Origin: Brienomyrus brachyistius
Taxonomy: Eukaryota > Chordata > Actinopteri > Osteoglossiformes > Mormyridae
Direction: 5' to 3'
Length of the DNA stretch: 64,000 bases
NCBI RefSeq assembly: GCF_023856365.1
Contig: NW_026042446.1
Coordinates: 1-64,000 of the forward strand
Shown here: piece by piece, positions 1 through 10,329 of the stretch
Numbering within the stretch: the stretch's first letter is position 1
How the letters are laid out: the number at the start of each line of letters is the position of its first letter
The notes under the pieces: generated by a model
What the model was told of the DNA's origin: nothing
What the model saw: the letters and a program-made list of their open reading frames with translations, nothing else
Databases searched by the model: none
Translations under genes and position numbers: made by a program

Positions 1-217
1 CTGGAGAGTTCGGAGCAGCTGCGAATGTGCCGCCATCATTGTTCAGAATTCTTCACTTTGCGTTGCTACAGTGGAAGAGTGAAATGGCTGAAGATGGATT
101 ACAGAATTTTCCAAGTGTGCTAAACATTCAGTTGTAAATAAAAACCAGTGTGAGATAAGAACGTCTCCTCGCCATTTCCTTCTATTCTGATTGAATGGGT
201 CGCTTAACGATCGCTGT

Positions 218-392
218 GAATTCTGGGAGTCTGTGGAACGTCACGTCTGCAGCTCTCGCGTTACTTGCTGCCAGGAAGGAATTCTATTTAAATACTTCAA
301 TACATTTTATTTATAACATTTTCTGTTTTTAGGCGTGTCTTCTAAATTTACGGTGCTTCTATTATCTTTCCGCGCTTTTGTCAATATATATC
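218..392 (+). promoter_or_regulatory. Candidate promoter of the U1 gene copy
   Basis: Upstream of exon 1, both classes keep GAATTCTGGGAGTCTGTG (part-match to the reverse of a ZNF143/Staf site), a nearby CGTCACG, several CpG sites, and TCAATATATATCG at ~380-392, a possible TATA element ~180 nt before the ATG. The same block is found before exon 1 in every unit. No transcription start is visible, so this is tentative. Confidence 0.25.
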
Positions 393-566
393 GTGTGTCT
401 GGTCATTTGATTAAAGTGCTTGAAGACTTTGCCACGCGCTGACACTAATCGACCACCATATCTTAGCAACCGCATCATAACAATTCTAATTCCGTTTCGA
501 GTTTTGATTCAAACATTCAAAGCAGCTCAGATTTGCACTTTCCCAGCAAAAGACAAGACGCGAAAG

Positions 567-669
567 ATGTCTGCCTTCATCTACCTGCGGAGAATCGACT
601 GGCTCCTGCCAAATGACGCCGTCAGTGTCCGGATTGCTCCGGAAGACATCCCCGGTTCAGTCAGCCATG
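567..669 (+). CDS. Unidentified array gene, U1 exon 1
   Basis: Short first coding exon: 34 codons plus one base, ending CATG before GTAAG, a strong donor (phase 1). The start is chosen because ATG-TCT-GCC is shared by classes A and B with A at -3, while sequence upstream differs. The peptide contains the conserved block AVSVRIAPEDIPGSVSH. Classes A and B differ by substitutions and an in-frame 9-nt indel near the N-terminus, as expected of coding sequence. Its phase matches the 24-nt micro-exon at 4194. I do not recognise the protein family. An upstream in-frame ATG at 420 exists in class A but is not supported by class B. Confidence 0.6.
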
Positions 670-3600
670 GTAAGAACGGCAAAATGATGCCTAGAATATC
701 TCAGCACTCGAAGAATGAAAGTCAGAACAGGCTTGGCTGGTCTTGTTGAATCTTGCAGTCTGTGATAACTATCTTATTTTGGAACTACGTGTCTTAGGAT
801 ACTAAATAATAAAATGGTTCACCTTTAGCCCAACGGTGATTTGTTACCATGAAGCAGTAAAAATACGGGGCTCTTTTCAGCATGTCTGCTGTACTGCACA
901 ATGAAATCCGTAAAATCTGTGGCTGTGATGTGTTTGAACATAACAGGAAAGCGACGTCAAATGGTAAGGTAACAGGTGAACATGTCCCACATTGGCAAAA
1001 GCCAGCCAACGGGAGTAACCCCCCTCCTTCTGGGGGTGTGCCTAAATTCTCGTCTGAACGCGCTCATTTATTCACTTGCAGGGTGTTGCCATGAGATGGC
1101 GCTTTCTTTACAAAAACACATTTTAGTTGTGGTCACAAGTTCATACACAAGTACAACAAGTATCAACGAGAATCTTTTGGTAGCCATTAGCAAGCTTCTG
1201 GCATAATTGATACTTTAAAGTAAACTGAAGCTACAGCCAAAGTTTTTACAACACCGGAGACAAACAGGGCTAGGTACTTGGATAGCGAGCATGCCGGTAC
1301 ATACTAATCCAGCGCTATGATGTCATACAGTAACGAGACAGGAACTGTTTTGAAGCTTGGCATCCTGATCAGGAGTGACAATTTGTTGTTCTAATATTCA
1401 TTTATTGTTTTGCATTGTTCCTGGAATAATGTGATTGCACATTTTATTCATCGACGTTTAATCCGTTGCATGTTATAAACTGTAAAAAGGCTAGTATTGT
1501 GTCTTTTCTTACAGTTGTTTTCAATTGCTAAGACAGGGTAGTATCTAGGGTAGCATCTCCACATGCCTGATCCATCCTTGGCATTGCTCTGGAGGAATAT
1601 CCTGGCATCCAACATTCATTGTTTGATCTTGTGTCAACTGACATAATTTCTTTGTATTATGTGTTTTTTACAATCTGTTTTAGAAAGGGTCTTGATAGTG
1701 ATTTAGCAAAATGACATGTTTCAGTTTTGACTGTCTTATTAGCAGTTTTTGGGTCAGTATGTAGGTATGTGCAAATTGGCCTCTGAAAATGTAATATTGT
1801 GAGTGAGACAGGAATCCATGGCTTTTGAAGCATTTAGTCATTGATTGCATTTTGTATGAAAGCAAAGTGAAATGCTAAACAGTTTAGCCCACATAAGTAA
1901 ATGTTGTGGTGACTGCATGAAGAGTTTTGAGAAAGCAACTTCAGTATTGCAGTATTTGTCTTAGCAAATGAAAAAAAAACCTGTAAAATTCACACTGCCT
2001 TTCCAAACTGATTGGTGTGAAGAGCAGTGACAGACAGTCCAGACTGATGGGCCATTGACAGTATGCAAAGGTCTGGTGACTCCAAAGTCACTTCAAAGTT
2101 GTAACACTTTAGTAATCAAACCTCATACAATTTTCTGAATGTCTCATTCACCTTTGTGTAGCCATCCCCTATGTCTGTAAGCTTCAGAACTCAAGCTTAG
2201 GCTAGAAATATTTATAATGTGATTTTTTACAATTTGTCAGCACCACTGAAAATAAGTTTTTGAAAAGTGTATGTTTAAAGTAGATTTTAACAAAAAAAAA
2301 ATATATATATAGAATAATCACATTCTAAATGTTGACAGATTATTGGTGCTGAGTTTGTGCTGAATAAAAGCATTCGTAGCACTTTGGGATAAATGTTTTT
2401 TAGACAGGTGAAATATTTAACAGTTTTTCTGAATTGCTGAAATATTAGAAATCGTTTTGGGAACAAAACTGCCGATTGCCAAAAGTCATTTATTGAATCA
2501 GTTACTTCTTTGGCAAAACTTTAAACCATGGTCACCTAGTTAGACACAATTTGCAGATCTCAGTCATCCTTTTTGCAAAACTCAAAACACATTCCCATTC
2601 ATCAAAACACATTTTGCGCTATGGTGAACTTTGATGCAAAATAGAAAACACAGGCCACAGAAGTTAAGCGCAGCCAGCACACAGTAGTCATTTGAACACA
2701 ATGACTCAAAACTATTCACACACATTTCTAAACATTTGAGGAAGCCAAAGAGTGACTAGAACATAGAATACGTGCCATAGAAGGATAGGAGTTGCATTTT
2801 GAAGTCAAGGTACAAATGGGTCACACAGAGGATTCTTTCTACATCACTCAACAAGGGATAGCATCGCTAGACCCAGCCCTGAGACATGGCGATGAGGCAG
2901 GATGAATATTCTTCTGTGACTCTGGCTTGGCAGTTGCACAACATTTTACTGTAATATGCCTCTCGTTTGTTTACTTTTTGGCGTTGTTCTTTACAGTCAC
3001 TTTTCTGGAGTACTGAGTATGGCAAACGTTACATATTAATTATCAGTCATATGGTAGACGACCATAATTTTTTTTAACTATTATTATAGTCTTACGGTTT
3101 CTCATTTACATGTCAACAACAGTTTTGATTGGTACTGTTTTCATTTTTTGCTGTAGAGTGCTATGACTGTTCAGTAGTGTACCTTTACCCAACTGACGAG
3201 ATGCATGGTCTGAAAACAGTGTTTGCTTTTGAGCAAAGATAATATAGTTTTGAGAAGATTGTTTGATTTTGCAAGACAAGCGTAAGGTTTTGTGAGTTTA
3301 GCTTGAATTTTAGAGTTTGTGCTTAGTGGTTTGATTACAGGAGATGAGAGATTTTAGGACATGTGTTTTAGCAATTCAGAAAAACAGTAAAATGTCAAGG
3401 CCTGTCAGACTACTTTGAAAGTGGGTGAGAGGCCTCAGACTCCATAGGGTTACAGTAAATACTTGTTATGCTATGTTTCTTTTATGTTCCTCTTTTTGTG
3501 TCTGGTACTATGACAAAAAATCCCAGTCTATCTATCTAGTGCTACTTCATTATCCCATTGTCTTTCTGCAATGTTCTCATGTACAGTACTGTCAGCAAAA

Positions 3601-4193
3601 CAGCATGATACTACCACCACCATGCTTGACCGTTGGTTCAGTGTTCTTAGGTTAAGAAAACAACCTCACCTTGATCCCCTGCAAACATATCTCTTTTCAT
3701 TGTGGCCAAGCAGAGAAGTTTATGACAGATTCACACGTCATCGTGACTGCCCCCAGCCCTCCTGTGAATGTGCAGCCATCAGCAGCCTTTCAGACTGTTA
3801 GCCAGAAGGAAAGACAGAACAGACTAAGGAATGCGTCCGTTTTATTCAAGCACAGTACAGAACCATAAGCATTTTTATTTTTCATTTTCCACTCTGTCCA
3901 CCTTTATTCTCCACAAGCAACCGTATTACTTTGTTTAGGCCTGTAATTATTGTATTGCACACATCTTGGGTCCGCCTTATCTCCAAAAGGTGAAGTAAAA
4001 TACAAAATTCTAATTTCATCAATAAACTGACTAAAACACATTTTGCTAGTTTTAGGCCATCTTTGCCTCACAACAGAAACAATTTCTTACATTTCTCAGG
4101 CCATCTATTGCAGTGTAGTCAGTTTATTAATGAAATTGGAATTTTGTCTAAATATAAGAAAATTATACTTCCTTAGATTTTCATTTTCTGCAG
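670..4193 (+). other. U1 intron 1
   Basis: AT-rich intron of ~3.5 kb. It carries one class A deletion scar at ~1206-1217 (SINE end plus Tc1 relic lost; compare U6 57731-58150) and a ~970-bp inverted-repeat element at 2420-3387. Short reading frames in it, such as 882-1094, are not conserved in frame between units. Confidence 0.5.
2420..3387. mobile_element. Tc/mariner-like non-autonomous element, outer element (U1)
   Basis: Ends are inverted: CAGTTTTTCTGAATTGCT at 2421 and the complement of CTGTTTTTCTGAATTGCT at 3387, both flanked by TA. The interior has the AAAACACATT-rich sequence typical of such fish elements and no intact transposase. The TA at 3037-3038 is the empty target of the second element that sits here in class B. 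Confidence 0.7.
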
Positions 4194-4217
4194 TGGAGTT
4201 ACAATACCTGATTTCAG
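4194..4217 (+). CDS. Array gene, U1 micro-exon (24 nt)
   Basis: A pyrimidine-rich tract ending TTTTCTGCAG precedes 24 nt, followed by the near-consensus donor GTAAGT. Entering in phase 1 from exon 1 it encodes V-ELQYLIS and leaves in phase 1, matching the exon at 4511. It is conserved in all six units, with one replacement (Glu in A, Lys in B). The splice signals are the main evidence, since 24 nt alone carries little coding signal. Confidence 0.5.
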
Positions 4218-4510
4218 GTAAGTCATTTCTGCTTCCATAATCACTGCTCTCCCTGGTGGATGGATAAATCATTGCAAGTACTTTACACACATCATCGTGG
4301 GGGATCTCATTATAGCCAAGGTGCCACCCAAGGCCCAGCAGGGACCTGTCATGGACCAGCCAAGGACCAGCCAAGGCCCCATCATGGAAACAGGGGAAAA
4401 TTCAAGCGGCTACATCTGTAAATTTGGTGCACATGAACCTTTCCAGTGTTGTTTTTCGCTGTTGTTCTGCATATCAGGGAATCTGTGCACTACATGGTGT
4501 GTTTTTATAG

Positions 4511-4650
4511 GTCAAGTTCCCCTGCTGAAATGCAGGCAGCCCAATTCAAGACCAGCGCATAAGTCTCCCAAGCATGTGTTTCCTATATCCGATAAGATGG
4601 CAGAATTTCTCTCAATGTGCAATACTGACTGCCAAGTGCGATATCTGTGA
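4511..4650 (+). CDS. Array gene, U1 exon 3 (readable to a stop)
   Basis: The acceptor TTTTTATAG precedes an open frame in phase 1, matching the micro-exon. The frame starts GQVPLLKCRQPNSRP and runs 46 codons to TGA at 4648. If it is terminal, the protein would be about 88 residues. If instead it splices onward to the long exon, the donor must lie inside it; AA|GTCTCC near 4561 has the needed phase 2 but is weak. The sequence is the same in U1-U6. Which reading is used cannot be decided here. Confidence 0.4.
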
Positions 4651-4702
4651 TGTATGTGATGTACTTTTCTTGTAGAGTGACATAAGGATTCACTTTAATT
4701 AA

Positions 4703-5665
4703 ATGTGTGTCCCCTATCTTTATAATCCAAAAGGACGAACCAGTACCAGCAGTGGAGGCCGTCAGAAGAAATGCCGCACTGGGCCACCGGCACCCAGCTC
4801 CCAAACCATATCTGGATCTGCTCCCATCCCGTTGGCGACCAGCAGGGCTCAGCAGGGCAGAAGACGCCGTAGAAATACGGCGGGAGGCCGGTCAGGCCGT
4901 AGAAAGAAGTGTAAAAAACAGAAGGGGCCATTTACAAAAAATTTGCAGAACCTGCTAACCTTCAGTAACCCCTTTGATTCAATCCAGGTGGGTGACAAGA
5001 TCCCGTGTGTGGATCTCACCCAGAGTGACGACGAGGTTGCTACCATCCTGTGTCGCACTCCATCAATGTCAGAGCCTGAGCCCTGCTCACCAGCCTTCTC
5101 CTCCACTTCCTTCTTATTTCCATCACCAGTCCCATCCTCTTTTGCCTCCTCTCCATCCCCATCTTTTTTTACAGACTCTCCTCCTCCGTCACCATGTGTA
5201 GTCTCACCTGTAAGCCCATCTCCACACCCATCTTCACCTCCAGCCACAGTTCATCCCACCCCTCTGTATCAGGTTCCAGCGCAAGCTGCAGCCCCCTCAT
5301 CTGAGCTGGTTACGGGTCCGACACCCCTACTTATTTCCCCTTCTGTTGTTTTTGAGAAAATGGAAAGATTCAATAAGATGCATAACTTTTATCTATGCAA
5401 CTATTCTAAAATGACCTATGATGCCAAGTGCCTTGCTCATTACTGGTGTAATCAGTTTTGGAATGATTTTCAACATGCAGTTTACATCTGCAAGCAGGGG
5501 AAGAATCAAAATTCAGAGAATCACTACTCATATGGTGATAATGAGGGTGCCCAAGCTGAGCTGATATTTGATGATGAGGCGCTGGATCAGCTAAGTGCCA
5601 TCCCCGGGGTCCTGGAGATGGCTGTGGAGATGGGCTATCAGTGTGATGTAAATAGTTTTTCATAG
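4703..5665 (+). CDS. Array gene, U1 long 3' exon (Ser/Pro-rich protein, unknown family)
   Basis: Open frame of 320 codons, the longest coding signal in the unit. It shows a basic block at residues ~52-75 (RRRRR, RRKKCKKQK) like a nuclear localisation signal. VDLTQSDDE at 103-111 resembles a SUMO-interacting motif. A Ser/Pro-rich linker spans ~121-200, and a Cys/aromatic-rich region ~213-312 is rich in W, Y, F, H and C (C232, C243, C249, C263). The end is MGYQCDVNSFS. A stop codon sits directly before the ATG at 4703, so either this ATG or an acceptor such as AAAAG|GACGAACC (after 4733, phase 1) starts it. Frame conservation with U6, including a 15-nt in-frame indel, supports real coding history. 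No family recognised. Confidence 0.6.
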   Translation: MCVPYLYNPKGRTSTSSGGRQKKCRTGPPAPSSQTISGSAPIPLATSRAQQGRRRRRNTAGGRSGRRKKCKKQKGPFTKNLQNLLTFSNPFDSIQVGDKIPCVDLTQSDDEVATILCRTPSMSEPEPCSPAFSSTSFLFPSPVPSSFASSPSPSFFTDSPPPSPCVVSPVSPSPHPSSPPATVHPTPLYQVPAQAAAPSSELVTGPTPLLISPSVVFEKMERFNKMHNFYLCNYSKMTYDAKCLAHYWCNQFWNDFQHAVYICKQGKNQNSENHYSYGDNEGAQAELIFDDEALDQLSAIPGVLEMAVEMGYQCDVNSFS

Positions 5666-5704
5666 AACCTGTAAATAATTAGGTGAGACATCTCACAAGT
5701 ACTT

Positions 5705-5928
5705 AGGATAATATAAGATTAAGGTAGTTTAACCTTATCTTAACTAATCCTAAGATTGTATGATATAAGATTACATAGGATAAGACTAAGAATAGGTTAA
5801 GATAAGGTTGTATATAATGTAAGATAACATAGAATAAGAAAAGAGTAAGATAGGATAAGTTAAGATTAAAGTAAGATAGTATGACATAAGATTACATAGG
5901 ATAAGATAAGAATAGGTTAAGATAAGAC
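5705..5928 (+). repeat. GATAAG-rich minisatellite in U1 3' UTR
   Basis: Degenerate tandem repeats of (A)GATAAG with TAAGATTACATAGGATAAGA recurring about every 120 nt. It lies between the stop codon and the AATAAA signal, so it would be transcribed. It is shorter here than in class B units. Confidence 0.75.
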
Positions 5929-5951
5929 TTCTTATTCTTGTTTTTCTATTA

Positions 5952-5957
5952 AATAAA
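5952..5957 (+). terminator. Polyadenylation signal, U1
   Basis: AATAAA about 290 nt after the stop codon, followed within 30 nt by the GT-rich stretch GGTTTGTGTCTGTG. This is the arrangement of a vertebrate poly(A) site and it is conserved in all units. Confidence 0.65.
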
Positions 5958-5974
5958 TATGGATTATTTTGCGT

Positions 5975-7204
5975 ATGGTTTGTGTCTGTGAGGTTATTTA
6001 AAATATTGTGAAGTTTGACACAAAATTTGATTAGTTTAAATAATGATTGGTTAAACTGATGTACATGTAGAGAATTGTAGTGGTCTTGCTATTGAATTAA
6101 AGGACTCTTCAGATCTCAAGTGCAGTGCAAAAAGTATAGAGGGGTAATTCATTAAATGCTGCACGCACAGGGACATTTTTTTGGTGTTAAATCCAAATTG
6201 CATGACCATTCTACTGCAAATACAGGCCTTTAAGTTTAAAGGTGCCATGGAACTCTACTTTGAAAGCTTGTGAAACAGCAAAAAAGTTGTTGTTTCTTTG
6301 TTTTCTGCACATGCGTCCACCAACCGGAAGGAGCCAGAGAGTGGCATTAAGAGTCTGCAGCTGTGTATTATTGCAACAGTAGACTAAGCTAATTTCCTAG
6401 ATCCTTAAATTTGCAAGCACTCATTTGAAGAGACAATGAACCTTTACCATATGTAAACTTAATCAACTTAAAACACATAAAAGACATTCTCCTTCACCTT
6501 CTCCCTTATACTACAAGCCTTCCATTTCAGTTTAGCTGATTTTTAACACAGCTGACTTCTCCACTTGTAATGAATCCTGCATATGTGACAAACCACGATA
6601 CGCCACTGCCTGGTCATGCCTGTGAAGTTAACTAGAATGTCACTAGCAGGCTGGCAAATTAATCCACAAGTTGTAGAGTACAGCACTGCTGCTTGCTAAT
6701 TGCTTTATTTTTCCCGCCTATAATGACATTCAGTGAGGAATATTTGATAGCGTACTTTCCTGCATACTTTGTCAATTTGCACCAGGCACCAACGCAGCTT
6801 CTCCCCTTGGTTTACTAGTCATGGGAAAACAATGTTCGCGGTGAGCAAGCTGGGCCCAACAGGGTGTGTCACGTGACTTACTTGCATCTTGCCACAGGCA
6901 GTGATGGGCTATATTAAAATGTCTGTAAGCCTAGTGATAAAGGTCCTTAAAATGACAGAAAGCAAACTAATAAATAAAACTACACATTTTTGTTAATACT
7001 TTCAAATGCGTCAGACACATACAGTAAGATCTCTCAAAGTATTTTCTGACATTTTTTTTTCCCGCCCACTAAAATACAAATCAGAAAATGCTCAGAAGCA
7101 ATTACACATGTATTCTAAATACGTTGAACTACATCCACACTAGGGAAACTTAAAATATTATCTTGACAGTTGGTTAAAACCAGGCACAACTTGAGGAATA
7201 ATGG
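5975..7204 (+). other. U1 spacer, no gene seen
   Basis: AT-rich spacer. Sequence near 6140-6200 (AATTCATTAAATGCTGCACG) may belong to the Harbinger relic downstream. Class A and class B diverge completely after ~6057. Confidence 0.4.
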
Positions 7205-7425
7205 AACTCAAAATGGGCTGGGATATCCCTGATCTGTCTGCCAGTTCCTTTCGGTATGTTCCGCGACAAATTCATCGTTCAGTTCTACCAGAATCACTCT
7301 TGGCACTCTGAAAGAGCGGATAAGCCACAAATCATCACTGGGAAGATAATCATTGTCATCTCTAAATACTCCCTCCCTTAATATTTGGGCACAATGTCCT
7401 CTGCCATAATCAAGCTGCATGTTAT
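7205..7425 (-). pseudogene. PIF/Harbinger transposase N-terminal relic (U1)
   Basis: The minus strand encodes a ~70-residue stretch containing REGVFRDDNDYL, DDLWLIRSFRVPRVIL and NDEF. This resembles the N-terminal region of HARBI1-like PIF/Harbinger transposases, which usually run ~340 residues. The catalytic DDE part is absent, so it is a fragment. Recognition is from memory of the family pattern. Confidence 0.55.
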
Positions 7426-7439
7426 GGATTTTTACACTG

Positions 7440-7625
7440 ATGGTTCACACTCTTCCCCAATCAGGAACCGTGGGTTGACAGATTGATCCGCGCTGCAGTG
7501 AACGCCCAGACCACCGCTTATAATGCTGGTCTCAACACTGGACTTTCTACTACGGCGCTGTGGAGAGCATCCCGACTCAGAACATTACTTCCTGATTTGG
7601 GAATAGCTGTGTTCAGGATCGAAAA
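7440..7625 (+). pseudogene. LINE pol linker fragment (U1)
   Basis: An open stretch starting FTLFPNQEPWVDRLIRAAV, then AQTTAYNAG, resembles the FPNQKPW segment between the endonuclease and reverse transcriptase of fish CR1/L2/Rex1-type LINEs. It ends at TAA after about 60 codons with no RT domain. It lies against the Harbinger relic. Confidence 0.45.
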
Positions 7626-7641
7626 GCCTGCAATTATTTAA

Positions 7642-8366
7642 ATCTGATTTTAGGAAAACTTGTCATGGTATAAAAAGCACACCACCAAATGCATGAAATC
7701 TGAGTAAAATGTTTACCTTTTTAACGCAACCATAATAGAGGGGTCTGCATTTGCATTTATCACAGTCCCTGTAACAATCTAACATCATAGCACCACAACT
7801 ATTGCGGATTCAGCCAACGGTGGCAACGTTACTAGCCAGCAGCGTTGTGCAGGTTACTGGAAATTACTAGTTATCAATTACTGCATATAAAAGTACTTAT
7901 AACGAGGGTGGGACTGGGCCATGAGTCTGCGAGGAGTTTCGACGTGTGGTGGGTGCGGCAAGGGGCAGCATCAGCGCATGCTCCCCCAGCTTGACCTAAC
8001 CTGTATATATATATATATATGTATATATATAGCCTGATAAAGGAAGATAAGAGTGGGCTAAAGGTTGCATATTGATCACTTTAACATCGCGCCAACATCG
8101 GGGGAATATGGAATCAAATGATCGGTGGCGATGTTTCTGCAACACAGAGATGTTTGCTGATGGGTTTTCAAGCATCGCGGAGATATAGTGCCAATGCATG
8201 TGTGCTCTCTGGCTAGTTATATTATTTCAGCGTTGCAGCCATGACAGTGCCAGACAATACAACCGTCTAATTGTATCTGTCAGCGTACCTACAATATCAC
8301 ACATTCATCACGCCACGGTGAGGTCGGATGGCGTTACATCATAAACAGGAAATTAGGGGAACATGC
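7642..8366 (+). repeat. U1 internal duplication, copy 1
   Basis: Diverged direct copy of 9361-9922, with shared landmarks AGGAAAACTTGTCA, GCATATAAA and GAGTTTCGACGTGTGGTGG. Copy 1 contains an extra ~115-bp segment with a TA run at ~8000-8030. Confidence 0.8.
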
Positions 8367-9360
8367 TAACACTGATATCTCTTCAAGCCATCATTAGTGG
8401 CTCCCTCATCTGGCCTCAGAAGTGGTTGCATCCCAGAGCCACCTGCTGGTCTTGGTGGCACTTCAGTGTTTGCCTGTAGAGGAGATGCTCAGTGGCAGTG
8501 ATGGTGGGAGTCCCAGATGAGACAAGATGAGCACAGAGCTGTCCAGCCCATTGTTGCCAAAGGTCACATTCTACCAGAATGCCCTGACACTAACTTCCAA
8601 ACATCCCACGGACCCCAGCTATCCCCTGTAGGGAAACTGAATAAGAAGCCTTTACCCTGGGCAGAAAATGCATTGTTTGTACAGTACGTCTTAGTGACAG
8701 AGTACCAATTTCAGAGGGCATTTTGTTGAAAAACATGCAGTGAAATATCTAATAACGATATCGGAACATTCAAACACAGCATACAATACAGTTTGCAAAT
8801 GTAAACAGTTTTATTTAAAAGGACAGTTTAATTTCAGAGCCAATGGCCGTGTGACCAAAAACATTTGAATCATTATTATTCTCTTAGTAAAATGAAAAGC
8901 AGAAAACATTCCTGGAGCCTTCAATTTAGCGTGCACAGTGCCCTCTACAGGATTCTGTCGAAACAGCATCCCCGTCAGCCTCGTTCGCAGAACGTAGGAG
9001 TTCTTTTCCCAGCGTACCCTTTTCTTTATAAATCCCAAAATCTCCTTACAAATGTAAGTATGAATGTTTGTCATCTTTTTCGGTCACACGAAGCCTTTAT
9101 AAATGAGATTCCCCCATTAATGCGTTTACATGGCTATGCTCTGTAACTGCGCCATTAAAAACACATGAAAACATCTTAATTGCGTCAAGGCACGTAAACG
9201 TAGTCACATGACAAAAGATAACTTCGTGACTTAGCAAAGTGCAGGTTCTTCGTTTCCTCTGTGTGGACCATAGAGCTGTGTATCCGAGTCTGACGACCCG
9301 CCACGTTTTAAGATACAGAGAATACACGTCAATATGCTGCTATATTTTGGAATTTTTTTA
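8367..9360 (+). other. U1 spacer with SINE empty site
   Basis: Position ~8650 (TTTACCCTGGGCAG) is the uninterrupted form of the site that carries a SINE in class B units. Bases ~8760-9340 are shared with class B at several percent divergence. Reading frames here are not maintained and no gene is seen. Confidence 0.45.
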
Positions 9361-9922
9361 ATCTGATCTCAGGAAAACTTGTCAAGGTATAAAAAGCACA
9401 CCGCCATGAAATCTGAGTACAAATGTTTGCTTTTTTTTTTTTTAACGCAACCATAATAGAGGGGTCTGCATTTATCACAGTCCCTGTAACAATCTAACAT
9501 CATAGCACCATAACTACTGCGGATTCAGCCAACGGCGGCAACGTCACTAGTCAGCAGTGTTGTGCAGGTTACTGGAAATTACTACTCATCAATTACCGCA
9601 TATAAATGTACTTTTAATACGGGTGGGATTGGACCATGTGTCTGCCAGGAGTTTCGACGTGTGGTGGGTGCAAATGGTCGGTGGCGATGTTTCTGCAACA
9701 CAGAGATGTTTGCTGATGGGTTTTCAAGCATGGCGGAGACATAGTGCCAATGCATGTGTGCTCTCTGGCTAGTTATATTATTTCAGTGTTGCAGCTATGA
9801 CAGTGCCAGACAATACAACCGTCTAATTGTATCTATCAGCGTACCTACAATACCACCCATTCATTGCGCCATGGTGAGGTCGGGTGGCGTTACATCATAA
9901 ACGGGAAATTAAGGGAACATGC
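9361..9922 (+). repeat. U1 internal duplication, copy 2
   Basis: Second copy of 7642-8366. This copy is the one shared with all other units (for example 19735-20292), so copy 1 is the additional one in class A spacer. Confidence 0.8.
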
Positions 9923-10329
9923 TGCCTTTATCCATTAATATTTTCACGCAAGACAAAGGTAAAGAGTGCATTTAAATTTCAGCACCTTCCGTGTTTTTTA
10001 ATGGCAATTAGTTACATTACTCCTTACAGACAAGAGTAGTGGGATTATAGTAACGCCTTACTACCAACACTGCTAGGCTTGCTAATGCTAACGTTAGCAG
10101 TACAGCCTTATGCTACTTCCTCTCGCAAGATAAGATAGCGTTACTGTCACTGTGCAAATACAATGAGATGTCTTTGGAGCAAGGCTGTCGACGCCATGTT
10201 AAGGATAAAAGTACAAGTAAAATACAATATAAAATCAAAGAAACATACACCAACAGTAAAGAAGAACAAGGATGCGTAAAATACTGGTACCGGAAGCAAA
10301 TAAACCAATAAAACACAGTCAGAGGAACA
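9923..10329 (+). other. End of U1 spacer
   Basis: Contains the 12-bp palindrome GCTAACGTTAGC at 10087-10098, common in fish repeats, and sequence leading to the unit boundary. Open frames around 10150-10300 are shifted between classes A and B by an 11-nt length difference and look non-coding. Confidence 0.4.

Larger units (their letters stand above)
1..10329 (+). repeat. Tandem array unit U1 (class A, 10,329 bp)
   Basis: The sequence starting at base 1 recurs at 10330 and then, with variation, at 20770, 32466, 44177 and 55812, so the window is a head-to-tail array. U1 is class A throughout. It holds one gene copy (exon 1 at 567, long exon ending at 5665), then ~4.3 kb of transposon-rich spacer including a private internal duplication. 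Its long exon is identical to the class B copies, unlike the rest of the unit. The phase of the unit boundary is arbitrary. Confidence 0.93.

Noticed and set aside
882..1094. Possible extra exon after exon 1 in class A, with TTTTCAG before and GGTAAG after
   Set aside because: Class B has lost both splice dinucleotides, U6 has a frameshifting extra T, and its phase does not fit the micro-exon.
4849..5247. 132-codon antisense frame rich in Gly and Glu opposite the long exon, repeated in every unit
   Set aside because: It is the complement of the Ser/Pro-rich coding region; low-complexity antisense openness is expected.
8811..9074. Antisense frame shared in part by classes A and B (RTRLTGMLFRQNPVEGT)
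   Set aside because: Termini differ and frames are not conserved at both ends; it looks like repeat-derived spacer rather than a gene.
10087..10098. Perfect palindrome GCTAACGTTAGC as a regulatory operator
   Set aside because: Common in fish repetitive DNA, present in all spacers, with no supporting context.
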